Positions 9,267 through 17,181 of a stretch of DNA of 19,837 nucleotides are shown here, piece by piece. Numbering within the stretch: position 1 is the stretch's first letter; each line of letters begins with the position of its first letter. The DNA lies in NCBI GenBank assembly GCA_002307035.1, contig DBTL01000060.1, forward strand, positions 1 to 19,837. The letters run 5' to 3'. A program made the translations under genes and the position numbers. The stretch is from Bacteroides sp. UBA1317 (GTDB lineage: Bacteria; Bacteroidota; Bacteroidia; Bacteroidales; Bacteroidaceae). The notes beneath the pieces are model-generated. The model searched no databases and was not told the origin of the DNA. It saw only the letters and a list, made by a program, of their open reading frames with translations.

Positions 9267-9303
9267 AAGCGTCGGTCAACACCTTGTAGACCGACGCTTT
9301 TTT
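9267..9303 (+). terminator. Strong Rho-independent terminator after the M13 peptidase gene
   Basis: A perfect 11-pair, GC-rich stem AAGCGTCGGTC / GACCGACGCTT (9267-9277 with 9289-9299) and an 11-base loop, followed by six T at 9298-9303. It begins about 30 bases after the stop and separates the peptidase from the purH-mre unit. Confidence 0.93.
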
Positions 9304-9351
9304 AGTATTAATTCACACCTTGTTTATAATGCGTGATAAAAGTTTATTTTG

Positions 9352-9359
9352 TAACTTTG
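9352..9359 (+). promoter_or_regulatory. -7 promoter element for purH and possibly the mre cluster
   Basis: TAACTTTG fits TAnnTTTG and sits 27 bases before the purH ATG, directly after the terminator. No good -33 TTTG lies at the usual spacing. It is the only recognisable promoter element I found before rodA ends, so it may drive the whole 7-kb unit. Confidence 0.55.
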
Positions 9360-9386
9360 CACGTCAAATACTTAATACGCAGTTAA

Positions 9387-10910
9387 ATGTCTGGATTAAA
9401 GAGGATTAAAACCGCACTTGTGTCGGTTTATCATAAAGAAGGGTTAGATGAAATCATAACCAAGCTCCACGAAGATGGAGTTGAATTTCTTTCTACGGGT
9501 GGAACTCGCCAATTTATTGAATCATTGGGATTTCCATGCAAGGCGGTAGAAGATTTAACACTATATCCATCTATTTTGGGTGGGAGGGTGAAAACATTGC
9601 ATCCTAAAATTTTTGGAGGCATTCTTTGTCGTCGTGATTTGGAGCAAGATAAACAGCAGATTGAAGAATATCAAATACCTGAGATCGATCTCGTTATTGT
9701 CGATTTATATCCTTTCGAAGCTACTGTTGCTTCGGGAGCGGATGATGCTTCGGTGATTGAGAAGATTGATATAGGCGGTATTTCTCTTATTCGTGCAGCT
9801 GCTAAAAATTATAATGATGTGGTTATCGTTGCTTCCCAATTGCAATACAAACCATTGCTTGACATGCTTATGGAGCATGGAGCAAATTCTTCTCTCGAAG
9901 AACGCCGTTGGATGGCTAAAGAAGCATTTGCGGTATCTTCTCACTATGACTCAGCTATCTTTAATTATTTTGATAAAGAAGAAGGCTCTGCTTTCCGCTG
10001 TTCAGCAAATGATCAGAAAATGCTTCGATATGGGGAAAATCCTCATCAAAAGGGCTATTTCTATGGCGATCTTGACGCTGTCTTCGATCAGATTCATGGG
10101 AAAGAAATCTCTTATAACAACTTGCTTGATATCAATGCTGCAGTTGAATTGATTGATGAATTTGAGGACGTGACTTTTGCTGTGTTGAAACATAATAATG
10201 CATGCGGTTTGTCTTCACGCCCTACTGTGTTGGAGGCATGGAAAGATGCACTTGCCGGTGATCCGGTATCGGCTTATGGAGGAGTGCTGATAACCAATGC
10301 AGTGATTGATAAAGAAGCGGCTGAGGAGATCAATAAGATATTTTTTGAAGTAATCATTGCACCCGATTATGATGTAGATGCTCTTGAAATTCTAGGGCAA
10401 AAGAAAAATCGTATCATTCTTGTACGCAAAGAAACTAAATTGCTAAAGAAACAATTCCGCTCTTTGCTCAATGGCGTTTTAGTTCAGGAAAAAGACCTGA
10501 ATATTGAAACGACTGCTGATTTGAAAACGGTGACTCATAAAGTTCCGACACAAGACGAAGTGGCAGATATGCTCTTTGCAAATAAAATTGTGAAAAACAG
10601 CAAATCGAATGCAATTGTATTGGCTAAAGGTAGGCAACTTTTAGCGAGTGGAGTAGGGCAAACTTCTCGAGTAGATGCGTTGAAGCAAGCTATAGATAAA
10701 GCGAAATTGTTTGGCTTTGACCTTAAAGGGGCTGTGATGGCTTCTGATGCTTTTTTCCCATTTCCCGATTGCGTGGAAATAGCCAACAAAGAAGGAGTAA
10801 CTGCTGTTATTCAACCGGGTGGTTCTGTGAAGGACCAATTATCATTTGATTATTGCAATGAACATGGCGTAGCAATGGTTACAACAGGTATCCGCCACTT
10901 TAAACATTAA
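9387..10910 (+). CDS. purH: PurH: AICAR formyltransferase / IMP cyclohydrolase
   Basis: A 507-residue bifunctional cytoplasmic enzyme for the last two steps of de novo purine synthesis (AICAR to FAICAR to IMP). The N-terminal MGS-like IMP cyclohydrolase domain (about 5-150) holds STGGTRQFIE and the GGRVKTLHPKIFGG core. The AICAR transformylase domain has LRYGENPHQK (about 212-221), the Lys-His pair in LKHNNACG (about 266-273), SNAIVLAKG and a terminal GIRHFKH. The usual KHxxP(C/A)G motif carries Ala instead of Pro here; I recall the same form in other Bacteroides PurH proteins, so it is not damage. The length is normal for the genus. mreB starts 16 bases after the stop with no terminator between, so co-transcription with the cell-shape genes is likely. 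Confidence 0.97.
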   Translation: MSGLKRIKTALVSVYHKEGLDEIITKLHEDGVEFLSTGGTRQFIESLGFPCKAVEDLTLYPSILGGRVKTLHPKIFGGILCRRDLEQDKQQIEEYQIPEIDLVIVDLYPFEATVASGADDASVIEKIDIGGISLIRAAAKNYNDVVIVASQLQYKPLLDMLMEHGANSSLEERRWMAKEAFAVSSHYDSAIFNYFDKEEGSAFRCSANDQKMLRYGENPHQKGYFYGDLDAVFDQIHGKEISYNNLLDINAAVELIDEFEDVTFAVLKHNNACGLSSRPTVLEAWKDALAGDPVSAYGGVLITNAVIDKEAAEEINKIFFEVIIAPDYDVDALEILGQKKNRIILVRKETKLLKKQFRSLLNGVLVQEKDLNIETTADLKTVTHKVPTQDEVADMLFANKIVKNSKSNAIVLAKGRQLLASGVGQTSRVDALKQAIDKAKLFGFDLKGAVMASDAFFPFPDCVEIANKEGVTAVIQPGGSVKDQLSFDYCNEHGVAMVTTGIRHFKH

Positions 10911-10926
10911 TAAACAGGAATTCATT

Positions 10927-11949
10927 ATGGGATTATTTTCTTTCACACAAGAAATTGCAATGGACCTTGGTACTGCCAATACAATCATTATTACTAATGG
11001 TAAGATTGTGGTAGATGAGCCTTCGGTAGTGGCACTCGATCGTCGTACGGATAAGATGATTGCTGTTGGCGAAAAGGCTAAATTAATGCACGAAAAAACT
11101 CACGAAAATATACGTACTATCCGTCCGTTACGCGATGGAGTGATTGCTGACTTCTATGCTTGTGAGCAAATGATGCGTGGCTTGATAAAAATGGTAAATA
11201 CAGGTAATCACTTATTCTCACCTTCACTTCGGATGGTTATCGGTGTTCCTTCAGGAAGTACTGAAGTTGAACTTCGTGCTGTTCGTGACTCGGCTGAGCA
11301 TGCTGGTGGACGTGATGTTTATCTTATCTTTGAGCCGATGGCCGCAGCTATAGGAATCGGTATTGATGTTGAGGCTCCTGAAGGGAATATGATTGTTGAT
11401 ATAGGTGGAGGTTCTACTGAAATTGCCGTAATATCTTTAGGTGGAATTGTTTCCAACAACTCTATTCGTATAGCAGGTGATGATTTGACAACTGATATAC
11501 AAGAGTATATGAGCCGTCAACACAATGTGAAGGTGAGTGAGCGTATGGCTGAACGTATCAAAATTAATGTTGGAGCTGCTTTAACAGAGCTGGGTGATGA
11601 TGCGCCTGAAGATTACATTGTTCATGGACCTAATAGAATCACAGCATTACCAATGGAAGTGCCTGTTTGCTATCAAGAGGTGGCTCATTGTCTTGAAAAG
11701 TCGATTTCAAAACTTGAAACGGCTATTTTAAGTGCATTGGAAAATACTCCTCCTGAACTGTATGCGGACATTGTGCATAATGGAATTTATTTGGCCGGAG
11801 GTGGTGCGCTGCTTCGTGGATTAGACAAGCGTCTTACCGATAAAATCAACATTCCTTTTCATATTGCAGAAGATCCTCTTCATGCAGTGGCTAAAGGAAC
11901 AGGTGTTGCGTTGAAGAATGTAGACCGTTTCTCGTTCTTGATGAGATAA
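10927..11949 (+). CDS. mreB: MreB, actin-like rod-shape determinant
   Basis: A 340-residue bacterial actin that polymerises under the inner membrane and guides lateral wall synthesis. Phosphate loop 1 is DLGTANT (13-19), phosphate loop 2 is DIGGGSTE (158-165), and the adenosine motif is LAGGGALLRGL (289-299). The N terminus MGLFSF is short and hydrophobic and could act as the membrane anchor. The length is typical and all nucleotide-binding motifs are intact. It lies between purH (16 bases upstream) and mreC (117 bases downstream), the latter being the only sizeable gap within the shape cluster. Its presence implies a rod-shaped or ovoid cell with an active elongasome. Confidence 0.97.
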   Translation: MGLFSFTQEIAMDLGTANTIIITNGKIVVDEPSVVALDRRTDKMIAVGEKAKLMHEKTHENIRTIRPLRDGVIADFYACEQMMRGLIKMVNTGNHLFSPSLRMVIGVPSGSTEVELRAVRDSAEHAGGRDVYLIFEPMAAAIGIGIDVEAPEGNMIVDIGGGSTEIAVISLGGIVSNNSIRIAGDDLTTDIQEYMSRQHNVKVSERMAERIKINVGAALTELGDDAPEDYIVHGPNRITALPMEVPVCYQEVAHCLEKSISKLETAILSALENTPPELYADIVHNGIYLAGGGALLRGLDKRLTDKINIPFHIAEDPLHAVAKGTGVALKNVDRFSFLMR

Positions 11950-12066
11950 GATTTTATAACTTGTCAGTAGAAGTAATTATGCCAATGTGCTGATGACTGA
12001 GGATTATTCCGGCCATTGGTGCGTTGGCAGATTCGTATATTGACATCTTGATACGTTAGAAGAGTT
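11950..12066 (+). other. 117-base mreB-mreC leader without a recognised gene
   Basis: The gap holds a degenerate inverted repeat (TGCCAATG near 11980-11990 against CATTGG at 12014-12019 and TTGGCA at 12024-12029) but no TAnnTTTG element, no terminator with a T run and no small reading frame with a good start. Part of it (12014-12028) resembles a stretch of the leader of the M13 peptidase gene. Confidence 0.4.
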
Positions 12067-12909
12067 ATGCGAAATTTACTGAATTTTCTCATAAGATATA
12101 ACTATTGGTTTCTCTTTGTTTTATTAGAAACTGCTAGTTTCGTGTTGTTGTTCCGCTTTAATCATTACCAGCAAAGCGTTTATTTTACTTCAGCAAATGT
12201 TGTTGCGGGCAAGGTTTATGAAATATCCGGAGGTATCTCTTCTTATTTTTATTTGAAATCGACAAATCAAGATTTATTGGATCGTAACATATACCTAGAG
12301 AGGCAGGTGTCAACCTTAAAAAAGGCATTAAAAGAAAATCAAGTAGATTCATTAGAAATTGATCGTATTGCAAATGCTTTGGGTGACAACAACAAGATAT
12401 TTAAGGCTCATGTGATAAATAATAGTTTGAATCAGGTTGATAATTATATTACTCTGGACAAAGGTTCTTCTGATGGTATTCGCCCTGAAATGGGAGTTGT
12501 TGGAGGAGGTGGGGTTGTTGGTATTGTATATATGACTTCTCCTAAATATTCAGTCGTTATTTCTGTCTTAAACACAAAGTCAAGTATTAGCTGTAAAATC
12601 AAAGGAAGTGAGTATTTTGGTTATTTGAAATGGGAGCATGGTGATTCAAGATATGCTTATTTAAAGGACCTGCCTCGGCATGCGGAATTTAATTTAGGTG
12701 ATACTGTTATTACTAGTGGATATTCTAATGTTTTTCCGGAGGGAATCATGGTTGGTACGGTAGATGATATGTCTGATTCGAATGATGGGCTATCTTATTT
12801 ATTAAAAATAAAATTGGCAACAAATTTTGGAAGGATCAGTGATGTTAGAGTTATCTCGGCTTTAGGTCGTGAAGAACAGACAGAATTAGAGGGAAGGAGT
12901 GTTAAGTAA
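12067..12909 (+). CDS. mreC: MreC, elongasome scaffold protein
   Basis: A 280-residue inner-membrane protein with a large periplasmic part that binds PBP2 and activates wall elongation. There is one transmembrane helix at about 13-31 after a short basic cytoplasmic end (NFLIRYN), a coiled coil at about 64-92 for dimer formation, then two beta-barrel domains. The family hallmark GSSDGIRPEMGVVGGGGVVG (133-152) is clear. The stop overlaps the mreD start by one base (TAATG), indicating translational coupling. Sequence identity across MreC families is low, so the call rests on architecture, the glycine-rich hallmark and its place between mreB and mreD. Confidence 0.95.
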   Translation: MRNLLNFLIRYNYWFLFVLLETASFVLLFRFNHYQQSVYFTSANVVAGKVYEISGGISSYFYLKSTNQDLLDRNIYLERQVSTLKKALKENQVDSLEIDRIANALGDNNKIFKAHVINNSLNQVDNYITLDKGSSDGIRPEMGVVGGGGVVGIVYMTSPKYSVVISVLNTKSSISCKIKGSEYFGYLKWEHGDSRYAYLKDLPRHAEFNLGDTVITSGYSNVFPEGIMVGTVDDMSDSNDGLSYLLKIKLATNFGRISDVRVISALGREEQTELEGRSVK

Positions 12910-13406
12910 TGGTGACGACTTATATTCATAAATTTTTCTGGTTTTCGGGTTTGGTGCTTCTTCAAGTACTGATACTCAACAATGTTCATATCGGAGGATA
13001 TGCTACTCCTTTTTTATATGTTTATTTCATTCTTAAATTTGAGTCGGGAGTTTCTCGTAATGAATTAATGTTGTGGGGGTTCTTGTTAGGATTTGTGATT
13101 GATACATTTTCTAATACGCCAGGAATGAACGCTGCTGCTGCGGTGTTATTGGCTTTTGTACGGCCACTTTTTTTAGGTTTGTTTGCTCCGCGAGATGGTT
13201 TGGAGAATGTTTCTCCTTCATTTAAGAGTATGGGAAATTCTTCCTTCATTAAGTATTTGATTGCGTGTGTTTTTATTCACCACATGGCGCTGTTGACCAT
13301 CGAGTTTTTTTCGTTCACGAGCGCATCGGCTTTATTGCTCAGAATGGTTTTTAGTACGCTGTTGACTGTTACATGTATTATGGCTGTGGAAGGAGTTAAA
13401 AAATAG
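12909..13406 (+). CDS. mreD: MreD, rod-shape membrane protein
   Basis: A 165-residue, very hydrophobic protein with about five predicted membrane helices. The conserved MreD segment GFVIDTFSNTPGMN (about 61-74), with its buried Asp, follows the second helix. It belongs to the MreBCD complex and modulates the action of MreC on PBP2. Its ATG shares its first base with the mreC stop, and its stop is one base from the PBP2 start, so the three genes are surely one transcript. Alone, the sequence would be a weak call; the position makes it firm. Confidence 0.94.
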   Translation: MVTTYIHKFFWFSGLVLLQVLILNNVHIGGYATPFLYVYFILKFESGVSRNELMLWGFLLGFVIDTFSNTPGMNAAAAVLLAFVRPLFLGLFAPRDGLENVSPSFKSMGNSSFIKYLIACVFIHHMALLTIEFFSFTSASALLLRMVFSTLLTVTCIMAVEGVKK

Positions 13407-13407
13407 A

Positions 13408-15273
13408 ATGGCTAAAGATTACACTTTAGAAAAACGGAAATTTACTATTGGCGGTATAGCCGTAGTGGTTGTACTCATTTATGTTTTGCGTCTTTTTGTG
13501 CTTCAGGTAATGACTGATGACTATAAGAAGAATGCGGATAGCAATGCCTTTTTAAATAAAACTCAGTATCCGGCTCGTGGTGCTATTTATGATCGCAATG
13601 GAAAACTTTTAGTTTTTAATCAACCAGCTTATGATATAACCATCGTGCCTAAAGAAATAGAGCATTTAGATACTCTTGATCTTTGTCAGACGTTGAATAT
13701 CACTCGTTCCTATTTTCTGAAGAAAATGATTGATATGAAAGACCGAACGATAAACCCTGGTTATTCTAAGTATACGCATCAACTGTTTATGACGCAGCTT
13801 TCTGCAGAAGAATGTGGCGTTTTCCAAGAGAAGTTATTTAAGTTTCCGGGTTTTTATATTCAGCGGCGCACTATACGGCAATATTCATATAATTCGGCAG
13901 CTCACGCTCTTGGTGATATTGGCGAAGTATCTATGAAAGATATCGAAGCTGATGATTATTATGTGAGGGGAGATTATATCGGAAAACAAGGCGTTGAGAA
14001 GTCATATGAAAAATATCTTCGTGGCGAAAAAGGGGTGGAGATTCTTTTAAGAGACGCGCATGGGCGTATTCAAGGCCATTATATGAATGGAGCGTTTGAT
14101 AAAAAACCTGTTCCGGGTAAAGATCTTACACTGGGACTTGATATTGACCTTCAGATGCTTGCTGAGAAATTGATGCAAGGAAAGACAGGAAGCATTGTGG
14201 CGATAGATCCCAGGACTGGTGAGATTCTTTGTTTTGTTTCTGCACCTTCTTACAATCCTATTACGATGGTGGGAAGACAACGAGGTAAGAATCATCATGA
14301 ATTGGAAAAAGATCCTTTAAAACCATTGTTCAATCGTCCTTTAATGGCAGCTTATCCTCCGGGTTCTACCTTTAAAACAGCACAAGGAATGGTCTTTCTT
14401 CAAGAAAAAATAGTGGATAGAAATACTCAGTTTCCTTGCCATAATGGTTTTGTAATTCCCGGACTGCGCGTAGGGTGTCACTCGCACCCGTCACCGATTT
14501 CATTTACATCTGCTATATCAACATCTTGTAACTCTTATTTCTGTTGGGGGTTATATCGTATGATTGATAATAAAAAATTTGGTTCATCGGCTAAAGCGTT
14601 GACTGTATGGAAAGATCATATGGTGTCTATGGGCTTCGGCTATAAACTTGGAGTTGATCTACCTGGTGAAAAACGAGGTTTAATACCTAATGCCGAATTT
14701 TATGATAAGATCTACGGGCATGGACGTTGGGGCGGATTGAGGATGATTCATACTGCAATAGGGCAGGGAGAAATTTTGTTGACTCCGGTTCAAATGGCAA
14801 ATCTTGCTGCTACGATAGCCAATAGAGGACACTTTATTACGCCACATATTGTTAAGAGAATAGAGGATCATTTATTGGATAGCATTTATCGATTTCCACA
14901 CTATACTTCCATTGACCCCAAATATTACGATCTTGTTGTTGAAGGAATGAGAGGTGCGGTGGTGGGAACTCCTTACGGGGGAACTTGTCGGGGCGCTAAC
15001 TTGCCGGGAATTGAAGTTTGTGGAAAAACGGGCACGGCCCAAAACCGGGGGAAAGACCATTCTATATTTATGGGATTTGCTCCCATGAATAAGCCAAAGA
15101 TAGCGCTGTCGGTATATGTTGAGAATGCAGGGTTTGGTGCAACTTGGGCAGTACCCATTGCAGCTCTGTTGATTGAGAAGTATATTAATGGTTCTGTTGC
15201 TCCGGAACGAATACCTCGTATTGATGAAATTAGTAATACAAACTTAATTGAGTATGATGTCCAGAAATACTAG
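13408..15273 (+). CDS. mrdA: PBP2 (MrdA), elongation-specific class B transpeptidase
   Basis: A 621-residue monofunctional D,D-transpeptidase that cross-links peptidoglycan during elongation and partners with RodA. A single membrane anchor spans about 12-33. The class B N-terminal signature RGAIYDRNG is at 57-65 and the pedestal domain runs to about 230. The transpeptidase domain carries STFK (Ser320 nucleophile, Lys323), SCN (373-375) and KTGT (540-543), all intact. Between the first two motifs there is a Cys/His group (Cys344, His345, Cys357, His358, His360) that may bind metal. The gene starts one base after the mreD stop and its 3' end overlaps rodA. It is the expected target of mecillinam-type beta-lactams. 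Confusion with the division PBP3 (FtsI) is unlikely given the mre neighbours. Confidence 0.96.
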   Translation: MAKDYTLEKRKFTIGGIAVVVVLIYVLRLFVLQVMTDDYKKNADSNAFLNKTQYPARGAIYDRNGKLLVFNQPAYDITIVPKEIEHLDTLDLCQTLNITRSYFLKKMIDMKDRTINPGYSKYTHQLFMTQLSAEECGVFQEKLFKFPGFYIQRRTIRQYSYNSAAHALGDIGEVSMKDIEADDYYVRGDYIGKQGVEKSYEKYLRGEKGVEILLRDAHGRIQGHYMNGAFDKKPVPGKDLTLGLDIDLQMLAEKLMQGKTGSIVAIDPRTGEILCFVSAPSYNPITMVGRQRGKNHHELEKDPLKPLFNRPLMAAYPPGSTFKTAQGMVFLQEKIVDRNTQFPCHNGFVIPGLRVGCHSHPSPISFTSAISTSCNSYFCWGLYRMIDNKKFGSSAKALTVWKDHMVSMGFGYKLGVDLPGEKRGLIPNAEFYDKIYGHGRWGGLRMIHTAIGQGEILLTPVQMANLAATIANRGHFITPHIVKRIEDHLLDSIYRFPHYTSIDPKYYDLVVEGMRGAVVGTPYGGTCRGANLPGIEVCGKTGTAQNRGKDHSIFMGFAPMNKPKIALSVYVENAGFGATWAVPIAALLIEKYINGSVAPERIPRIDEISNTNLIEYDVQKY

Positions 15274-16708
15274 CCTTTGGAAAGCAGTAGATTGGGTTAC
15301 AATCTGTGTATACTTACTCCTCATTATTTGTGGCTGGTTTAGTGTTTGTGGTGCCAGTTATGATTATGGTGATAGAGATTTTTTTGATTTTTCTACTCGG
15401 GCAGGTAAGCAATTGGTTTGGATTGTATGTTCGTTTGGGTTAGGATTTGTATTGCTCATGCTTGAAGATAAACTTTTTGATATGTTTTCATACTTTATTT
15501 ATATAGGTATGATACTATTATTGGTTGTTACTATTTTCATTGCTCCCGATGTAAAAGGTTCCAGATCGTGGCTCCAACTTGGACCCGTAAGTCTGCAACC
15601 AGCGGAGTTTGCTAAATTTGCGACTGCTTTGGCTCTGGCCAAATTTATGAACTCTTATTCATTTAATATGAATAAAGGAAAGTTTGCTGCAGGTTTGCTC
15701 GCAATTATATTGCTTCCTATGGCGTTAATTATACTTCAAAAGGAAACCGGATCTGCATTGGTCTATTTGGCTTTTTTCTTTGTGCTCTATCGCGAAGGAA
15801 TGCCAGGTGTTGTTTTGTTTTCAGGTGTGTGCGCTGTTGTTTATTTTATCGTAGGAATACGTTTTGACCAAGAATATCTTGGAAATACTCCCACTCCTAT
15901 AGGAGCGTTTTCTGTTTTGTCGATGGTCTTGTTATTTGCCGGTAGCATGGTGTGGGTTTATTTGAAAAAGTGGGCTCCATCCAGGAATATCATTGGTGGA
16001 AGTTTTATTGTGTTACTTTTATCTTTCTTGCTATCCAATTATCTCATCCCGTTTAATTTGCTTTGGGTTCAGTGGGGACTGTGTGCGATTGTCATTGGTT
16101 ATTTGGTCTTCTTGTCTTTAAGTCAACGTCAACGCTCTTATGTTTTTATCGCTTTGTTTGCGTTGGGATCTATTGGCTTTTTGTACTCGAGTGATTACGT
16201 CTTTGATAATGTACTTGAAGCGCATCAACAAATACGCATAAAGGTTGTTTTAGGAATGGATGAAGACTTGGCAGGTGCAGGTTATAATGTCAACCAGTCG
16301 AAGATAGCTATCGGATCAGGAGGACTTACGGGCAAAGGCTTTTTGAATGGCACTCAGACCAAATTGAAATATGTACCTGAACAGGATACTGATTTTATAT
16401 TTTGTACAATAGGTGAAGAACAGGGCTTTCTTGGCTCATCCCTTGTTTTATTGTTGTTTTTGATCTTAATCTTGAGGTTGATTAGTTTGTCTGAGAGGCA
16501 ACATTCTACCTTTGGAAGGGTTTATGGCTATTCTGTGGTTAGTATATTCCTATTTCACTTATTTATAAATATTGGAATGGTATTGGGACTCACTCCCGTC
16601 ATCGGTATTCCATTGCCTTTTTTTAGCTACGGTGGTTCCTCTTTATGGGGATTTACTCTTTTATTATTTATTTTTATCCGAATTGATGCCGGACGAAGTC
16701 GTAGGTAA
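15257..16708 (+). CDS. rodA: RodA, SEDS peptidoglycan glycosyltransferase (enlarged)
   Basis: A polytopic inner-membrane enzyme that polymerises lipid II into glycan strands together with PBP2. SEDS landmarks are WLQLGPVSLQPAEFAK (105-120), the GGLTGKGFLNGTQTK loop (355-369), PEQDTDF (374-380) with the probably catalytic Asp379, and PLPFFSYGGSS (452-462). From the ATG at 15257 it is 483 residues. I chose this start over the TTG at 15248 and ATG at 15254 because it gives the short polar end MSRNTS before the first helix. The start lies inside mrdA, giving a 17-base overlap. E. coli RodA is about 370 residues; here roughly 100 extra residues at about 205-315 include two or more additional hydrophobic helices. 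FtsW is excluded by operon context. The stop is two bases from the convergent gldH stop. Confidence 0.95.
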   Translation: MSRNTSLWKAVDWVTICVYLLLIICGWFSVCGASYDYGDRDFFDFSTRAGKQLVWIVCSFGLGFVLLMLEDKLFDMFSYFIYIGMILLLVVTIFIAPDVKGSRSWLQLGPVSLQPAEFAKFATALALAKFMNSYSFNMNKGKFAAGLLAIILLPMALIILQKETGSALVYLAFFFVLYREGMPGVVLFSGVCAVVYFIVGIRFDQEYLGNTPTPIGAFSVLSMVLLFAGSMVWVYLKKWAPSRNIIGGSFIVLLLSFLLSNYLIPFNLLWVQWGLCAIVIGYLVFLSLSQRQRSYVFIALFALGSIGFLYSSDYVFDNVLEAHQQIRIKVVLGMDEDLAGAGYNVNQSKIAIGSGGLTGKGFLNGTQTKLKYVPEQDTDFIFCTIGEEQGFLGSSLVLLLFLILILRLISLSERQHSTFGRVYGYSVVSIFLFHLFINIGMVLGLTPVIGIPLPFFSYGGSSLWGFTLLLFIFIRIDAGRSRR

Positions 16709-16710
16709 TA

Positions 16711-17181
16711 TTACTTTTCTATACGTATTCCCACATCATTGATCCCTGCTAGCGAATTATCCTTCATCTCGTGAGAAACTCTAACCGAATATTTTCCGGG
16801 ATGAACAACCAGCACATTTCCAATAGGGAAAGATGTTTGGTACAGATTTCCCCAACCCCTGCCTAGCCATTTCCCCCCATTGTCAGCAAGCGAAAGTTCT
16901 AATGTATCTGTTTTCCATGTCGTAGAGTCTTGCAAATTATAGCTGATTGAGAGATATGCGTTTTGGTAAGGATAGTCACTCCGGTTTCGTAGTTCTGCTG
17001 ATAAATGCACATACGTCATTGAATCTTTTATCTCAATATTGAAGGACAGTGTATCCTTCTTTTGCCAACCAGTCTCTGGTATATGCAAAAAAGAATGATA
17101 CACTGTCTTATTATCACAACTAGCAAAGAACAATGAGAATGCTATGATAATATAGATGTTATTCTTGATTGGGTTTCTCAT
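16711..17181 (-). CDS. gldH: GldH-type gliding-motility lipoprotein homologue
   Basis: A 156-residue lipoprotein. The chosen ATG at 17181 gives a basic, hydrophobic signal ending in FFASC (Cys22). The longer open frame, reaching about 17292, is only the shadow of ricT in another frame. After the Cys, the mature part is a mostly beta-strand domain of about 130 residues with no catalytic motif that I can see. DNKT after the Cys is not a clear surface-export signal. GldH was defined by gliding mutants of Flavobacterium, but homologues are kept in non-gliding Bacteroidales, where the role is unknown. Its first 23 bases overlap the 3' end of ricT, so translation is probably coupled. The name is from family resemblance plus the ricT-gldH gene order; function in this organism is not established. 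Confidence 0.82.
   Translation of the reverse strand: MRNPIKNNIYIIIAFSLFFASCDNKTVYHSFLHIPETGWQKKDTLSFNIEIKDSMTYVHLSAELRNRSDYPYQNAYLSISYNLQDSTTWKTDTLELSLADNGGKWLGRGWGNLYQTSFPIGNVLVVHPGKYSVRVSHEMKDNSLAGINDVGIRIEK

Noticed and set aside
10200..10210. Ala in place of Pro in the PurH Lys-His motif (KHNNACG) as a sign of inactivity
   Set aside because: The catalytic Lys and His are present and the same form is, to my recollection, normal in Bacteroides PurH.
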